From: Cavia porcellus
Taxonomy: Eukaryota; Chordata; Mammalia; Rodentia; Caviidae
DNA: 64,000 bases
Reading direction: 5' to 3'
NCBI RefSeq assembly: GCF_034190915.1
Contig: NW_026947507.1
Location: 15,758,501 to 15,822,500 of the forward strand
Both the position numbers and the translations under genes were made by a program. Below are positions 59,295 through 64,000 of this stretch, in pieces. Numbering within the stretch: the first letter of the stretch is position 1; every line of letters begins with the position of its first letter. Below the pieces are notes generated by a model. The model made no database searches. It was given only the letters and a program-made list of their open reading frames with translations, and was not told the origin of the DNA.

Positions 59295-60585
59295 ATAATT
59301 TTGTTCAAGTTTAACATTATATAGTTGTATAGTTTCACAATATATATCTTGGAAATATTCAGTCCTTGAAATCTTGGGGTGGAGTACATGATACCTTTCT
59401 CAATCCCCTAAGGTTTGGAGTTTCTTATTAGAAATTTAGAATGATATCTTTCGTGGGAAGTTATAGGTAGAAGATGTAACATTTAAATTACAAACTTCTC
59501 ATGTTATTTAACTTTCATCCTCTCTTCTAGAGGGCTCTAAAGCATTGAATCTGGGAGCTCGTTTTTTGTACTTACCAGAAATTACCTGCTTGTACTATGA
59601 GGAAATCTGAAATTCTACCCAAGGGAAAACTCCTCATTCTTTTCCTACAATTCTAAGGAAATTTTTCTGAATCTCCTCTTCTATCATATTTTTTTCTGCT
59701 TTCTTGGGATGCACTTTTGTTGTTTTCTCTTTAGTTTTATTAAAAACATTTTTGTAACCTTTTATTCCACTGACTATTAAAAATTTTACAAATTTATTCC
59801 AATTTTATATGTCTAAATGCTACACATTGCTTTAGTTAAGTAGCCCACTTAAGGTCCTCAATGTTAGGAGAGATACAAAAGTCTCAAAAGTTACAGAGAA
59901 GTGGTGTTTTGGGCTTCTCCCAAAATTTCAGATAGCCACATTGAGGTTTAATTCACCTTATCTGGAATGACTGCTTGAACAATATATTTGCATGATGATT
60001 CATAATACAAATGTAAAATATAACCTTTGTAAAGTAGACATCCATATGGTCCATTTGCAAAGAAACACAATTGTCAAAATGTGGTTTCCAGAACTTTTTG
60101 TCTTTCTCAACAAATGCATTGAAGACAGATATGATGCAGCAATGTTTGGAAAGATCTTACCTCCCCCCATTCCATTTGGCTCTGCAGTGTTCTCTTGATT
60201 ACCTTAAGAAACCCACTTTCCAATTGTTTCTCAGCTGCTTTCTACTCATCTTTCCCCCATTCCTTTAGATTCTGTGAACTGGAGGCCCCAGATTGCAGCA
60301 GTTACTTCCTTAGAATAAGAAAGTAGAAGATGATGAACAGAAATAAAGCAAATTCTCTTAAGCAAATGAGGGAAACAGCCAAACTAGGTAAATGTCTTCA
60401 TTAGTGTTGTAGTATAAATCTTTGTTAATTGTGCTCATGGGCAACAATACAGAAACAAAGACTAGATAATTCCAAGATATATAATGGCCATATTTCATCT
60501 CATTATATTGTTTTCCATTTTGCTATGTAAAACAAAATGCCTCTCCCCAAAATGTTGACTTTCAAACAACTGAAGTAATTGAAAG
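59295..60585. other. Unique AT-rich DNA, nothing identified
   Basis: No repeat or gene recognised; frames at 59992-60198 and 60071-60268 overlap and are unsupported. Confidence 0.4.
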
Positions 60586-60588
60586 CTG

Positions 60589-60614
60589 TTTTTTTTTTTT
60601 TTTTTTTTTTTTTT
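60589..60614. repeat. T26 homopolymer
   Basis: An uninterrupted run of 26 T; could be the A tail of a minus-strand retrocopy, but no element body is visible downstream. Confidence 0.95.
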
Positions 60615-60619
60615 CTCCC

Positions 60620-61165
60620 CTGACTTTAGTAGCTATAGATACTAAGCAGGCATTCTTTATAATGTTGGGGTTCTTTTAATTTATGTATTACAGTATTTGA
60701 TTTTACTCTTTTGATGTAGAGATTATTACATGTACTCCAACATCTCATCTGGCCCAAAATAATGTCTTAGGAATGTTTGGATCACTCATTAAAGATATTA
60801 ATATGTTAAATTGAGAAGCATCAAACATAAACACATTAAATTGGATTAATGAAGTTTAAAGGAAAATCTACCCTTCACCAAAAACTGCACTGATTTCAGT
60901 ATTAGAGTCACCATTAGACATTGTTATAAACAGAAAAAGGTGATATATTTTCGATATAACCATTTAGGAGTTTCTTGTTATGTCTAACAAGAAATCCTTT
61001 CTTTTACAAGCATATAATAAAAGATAATTTCATATAAATATCAACTGAATTTAAATTTTTGGTATTAGATTTCTTAATTATTTGCATATTATTTGTAACA
61101 TTTAAAACTTTTAATTCAATCATATGCTACTCATAGGAATGATTTGATTGCCATCTTGCAGCAGC
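60620..61165. other. Unique AT-rich DNA, nothing identified
   Basis: A short inverted pair occurs at about 60970-60995 ('tttcttgttatg'/'aacaagaaa'). Otherwise featureless. Confidence 0.4.
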
Positions 61166-61169
61166 TTTG

Positions 61170-61262
61170 TTATTGATTGATTGATTGATTGATAATGGGA
61201 ATTAAACTCAGGACTTTGTGTTTGTCAGGCAGGTGTGGTGTTGCTGAGCTATATCCTCTGCA
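61170..61262 (-). repeat. ID-type SINE, antisense, with (TTGA)n tail
   Basis: (TTGA)n at 61171-61192 stands where the tail should be. It is followed by 'tgggaattaaactcagga', 'ctttgtgtttgtcaggcagg' and 'tgctgagctatatcctctgc', the complement of a tRNA-derived SINE. The GATT/TTGA array probably grew from the A-rich tail. Confidence 0.7.
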
Positions 61263-61264
61263 AC

Positions 61265-61750
61265 TTTAAAGAAATTCAAAATAAATGAACAAATCACATA
61301 TCCTGAGAGCTGAGTGTACAATATAAATATATACAAGTATTCTTTTCTTTTAGGGGAAAGGAATAGGGATAATTTGAGATAAGCAAAAACAAATGATTCT
61401 ATCCATGAATTTATTACACTACTATTTTAAATGGCAGATCCACAGCAATCCAGGAAATTCTGAAGTGAGTTCAGGACAGTAAGATATTCTTAAACATCAG
61501 AGGTCATAATATGATTGAACATGCCTTTTTAGATTCTTCTACCTCTACCATTTTCTTATTCACTTTATAGTTTTGGGAATTTAAATAGAGATTGTTTAAA
61601 AATGCAGAAATCACAATCAATCTCAGCAATTATTTCACTGAAAAATAGAAAATATAGAATAAAGGAATAATTGCAAATCATATATTGAATGTAAACTCAC
61701 TGTAGATAGTAATTATTCAGTTTAAAAGTATGATAATGTATATTCATTTT
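61265..61750. other. Unique AT-rich DNA, nothing identified
   Basis: No repeat, RNA gene or coding region recognised. Confidence 0.4.
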
Positions 61751-61754
61751 CACA

Positions 61755-61955
61755 TTAGAAAGACATTCAAGCAAGTAAGCGTTCTGCCCAGAATGATCTG
61801 CGAGAGAGAAACCAAGTATGGGTCACTCTAAGGAAAAGATCTGGATTGCTTCACTAAGGTCCGGTGCTCCAAGGAGTGATGGTAGACATGAAGGCACTGG
61901 TGGGAAAAGAAAGTTCCCTGGAACTCTCCGCCCAGGTCAAAACACCATGATTTAT
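61755..61955. other. CpG-retaining segment of unknown nature
   Basis: Stands out by complexity and CpG retention ('aagcgttctg', 'tgcgagagag', 'ggtccggtgc', 'ctccgcccagg') in a CpG-poor region. On the minus strand there is an acceptor-like 'tttctctctcgcag' ending at about 61800. No frame I recognise follows. It could be a regulatory element, a non-coding exon or an old repeat. Confidence 0.25.
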
Positions 61956-61959
61956 TCTG

Positions 61960-62682
61960 TTTAAAGCACACATACATATGAAGTTTTGAACTAACAACTT
62001 TTACTCTCTTTCCCCCACATTTAATGTGATGTGAACCAGTTAGAGAGCTTTAAATCCCAAGAAAAGCCTGTGTTTTTAAAGTGCCTTGTTGCTTGCTTCT
62101 CATGCTATGGAAGTTCAATTAATATTAATGAATAAATTCGAATATTTGCTGATTCTCTTCTACAGATTGTTTTTAGTGGTTACTTGGCATGGTTATTTCC
62201 TCTCATACTTTGGATATTTAAATACAGTCTATATTCTAGTCTACATTTGTAAAGTGAAGTACACTTAAGTAGGCCCAAATAAAATGATGTACCGATTTTT
62301 TTCCAAGTCTCTTTGCATACATAATAGTCTCTCACTGATTATATTTAAAAATTGCAGCTCTAAGCAATGTACTATCCTTAAGCCCCTAAATTTAAAAAAA
62401 AAAAAAAATCAAGAAAGCTTTTTACTATACAGTGACTGCTTCTCTTGTATAACCCTTGTTACTTGTGAAACAAGGTCACTTATAATGCCATAGAATATGG
62501 GAGAAAAAAAATGAGTGGAAACTGATTTTGTCCTCACTGACTCTGCTAAACTGATAGCAGACATTGATAAAACAAGAGGGAAAGATTGTCATGGCCCCTT
62601 ATTCCCAGATCTGGCCGAAACGTAGTGAAAAAGAGGGAAACATCTTTTTCCATCATGTATATAAAATATAATACAAAATATT

Positions 62683-62719
<37 letters not shown>

Positions 62720-63220
62720 TTTAAGAGATCAATATAATTGTTAACATTTGCTTTGAAAACAGCTTTCTGAAACATACTTAAAATACGAAGATTCAAAAAC
62801 ATCCTTAGAAAATGAACATACTTCTGTAAAATTAATTAATCACTTGGAGGATTTAGTCGGAGGAAATGGCCATAAACATCTTACATTCTCAGCTGGTGGT
62901 GAAAGGTAGACTGAAATGACAATTTGGTTTAAAAATGGAAAGAGAGGGAACAAAATTGAGATTTGGAATAAAGATATGTATGTTTGGGACAAGCAGAAAG
63001 AGCATTTTATACCTACATGTGGCCTACAGAGAAGTAGAAGGGGGAAAAGGTGAAAGATTAATGAGGAGGATTTTTTTTTTTTTTTGCATTTTCTATCATC
63101 TATGTGAATTATTACCTAGATGCCTGATATGTCCTAAAAGAAAAACTGTGATGAATAAATAAACAGCTCTCGAAATCTTCAATAGGGTGCTTTACCTTGC
63201 AGGGAATATTATCATTGGCT
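61960..63220. other. AT-rich DNA, one TA array, nothing else identified
   Basis: Includes A runs near 62394 and a T run near 63071. Plus-strand frames at 62086-62493 and 62935-63162 are unsupported by any gene signal. Confidence 0.4.
62686..62717. repeat. (TA)n microsatellite
   Basis: About sixteen TA units, uninterrupted. Confidence 0.95.
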
Positions 63221-63227
63221 TTTGATA

Positions 63228-63570
63228 CAATTTCTGCTGCAGGGAAAGACTTTCAAAGCTCAGAATGCTGAAGCATTGCCAGGCGCTCAAAGACCCCCTG
63301 CCAAGCGCGTCAAACTAAGAAATCTCTCTGAACTTGTCGAATTAAAAGTCATCTCCCTCTCTCTGCAACCCCTGCATGAGCTGGGAAGCTCTGTCCTCAT
63401 TTTTTAGGCCCCTCCATGATAAACAAATGGAGCCTAGAGCATCTTTACTCTTTACAGCCATTCAATTAAAATTCTTTTAATAAATGTAATTGAAGGCAAT
63501 GAATTTCAAAAGGAACTTCTAGTTACAATGAGACTAAGCAGTTGGAGTGGGCCACATTCAATTGTGTTTC
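63228..63570. promoter_or_regulatory. Candidate conserved enhancer-like element
   Basis: A compact, complex segment retains CpGs ('aggcgctc', 'aagcgcgtc', 'ttgtcgaat') and carries a FOX-type 'taaacaaa' at about 63420 and homeodomain-type 'caattaaa' (63463) and 'gtaattg' (63486) sites. It also holds a short plus-strand frame (63222-63407) behind a 'tgctgcag' acceptor-like word, but the frame resembles no protein I know. I favour a conserved regulatory element over an exon, without alignment evidence. Confidence 0.35.
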
Positions 63571-63574
63571 AAAG

Positions 63575-64000
63575 GTAAAAGCAAAACAGCTTGTTAAGAA
63601 ACAGAGAAGTGTCCTTTTTTATTTTTATTATTTTGATTGTACATCAAGAGGTTGTTCTCAACTTAAACATCTCAGCAGGATTTATGGATGCTGGAATGTC
63701 ATAAGACTTAATTACTCAGACTGCAAAGAGGAGTACACTATTAAAATATGAACAAAGCCATATGAGATCCCTAGTTACTGCAAATCATTATTTATCTATC
63801 CTCTGCACAAATTAAAGAAGTTTAATTTGTGTTTGCATTTTTAGGTATCACACTGAAATTCTCTTTTTCTCCTATTGTTTTGTGTACATGGCACAAAGGC
63901 CATTGCAACATTTTAATAATCCTCATAGTATGATGAAGTTGTAATCAAATATGGCAACAAATAGTTTGAAGTCCTTTCCTAATGAGCAAAAAAAAAAAAA
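63575..64000. other. AT-rich DNA ending in an A tract
   Basis: No repeat or gene recognised. The window ends in at least twelve A (63989-64000), so an A-rich array or retroelement tail may continue beyond the edge. Confidence 0.4.

Overview
The window looks like non-coding nuclear DNA from a rodent, most likely a squirrel-family species such as a ground squirrel or marmot. It is AT-rich, has no convincing complete protein-coding gene, and carries dispersed repeats diagnostic of mammals: tRNA-derived ID-type SINEs, 7SL-derived B1-type SINEs with the 29-bp internal duplication, MIR, L2, L1 and one MaLR-type LTR. The squirrel assignment is an inference from the youngest SINE copies (near 36.6, 36.8 and 40.4 kb), whose body resembles the sciurid form of the ID element as I remember it.

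Layout. 0-5 kb: an old L1 tail, a near-perfect 36-bp palindrome, a B1-type SINE on the minus strand, a 42-A tract behind a polyadenylation-like signal, and a MIR. 5-9 kb: an antisense L1 fragment and two old SINEs. 9-20 kb: mostly unique AT-rich DNA with dinucleotide arrays, a 56-bp tandem duplication and segments that look like conserved non-coding elements. 20-30 kb: L2 fragments on both strands, two MIRs and a GC-richer island of unknown origin. 30-36 kb: a zone of diverged internal repetition, a possible short hAT-type element and an old interspersed repeat. 36-45 kb: the densest SINE cluster, a CTCF-like motif and a sense L1 fragment. 45-56 kb: a possible terminal coding exon on the minus strand, L2 fragments, a B1-plus-ID composite SINE, two copies of an unassigned dispersed repeat, and a long GA-rich array. 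56-64 kb: a MIR, a MaLR LTR, simple repeats and an enhancer-like segment near 63.3 kb.

Functionally the window reads as a gene desert or a very large intron. The best protein-coding hint is a reading frame at 47389-47637 (minus strand) with a splice-acceptor-like sequence in front and polyadenylation signals behind. It matches no family I recognise and I rate it low. The other open frames are short, contain simple repeats or SINEs, or have no supporting gene structure.

I found no operon, CRISPR array, defence or mobile-gene system, and nothing that qualifies as a previously undescribed biological system. The interesting material is structural (insertion history, palindrome, diverged repeats) and regulatory (CTCF-like site, candidate conserved elements). 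All repeat names come from recalled consensus patterns, not from a database search.
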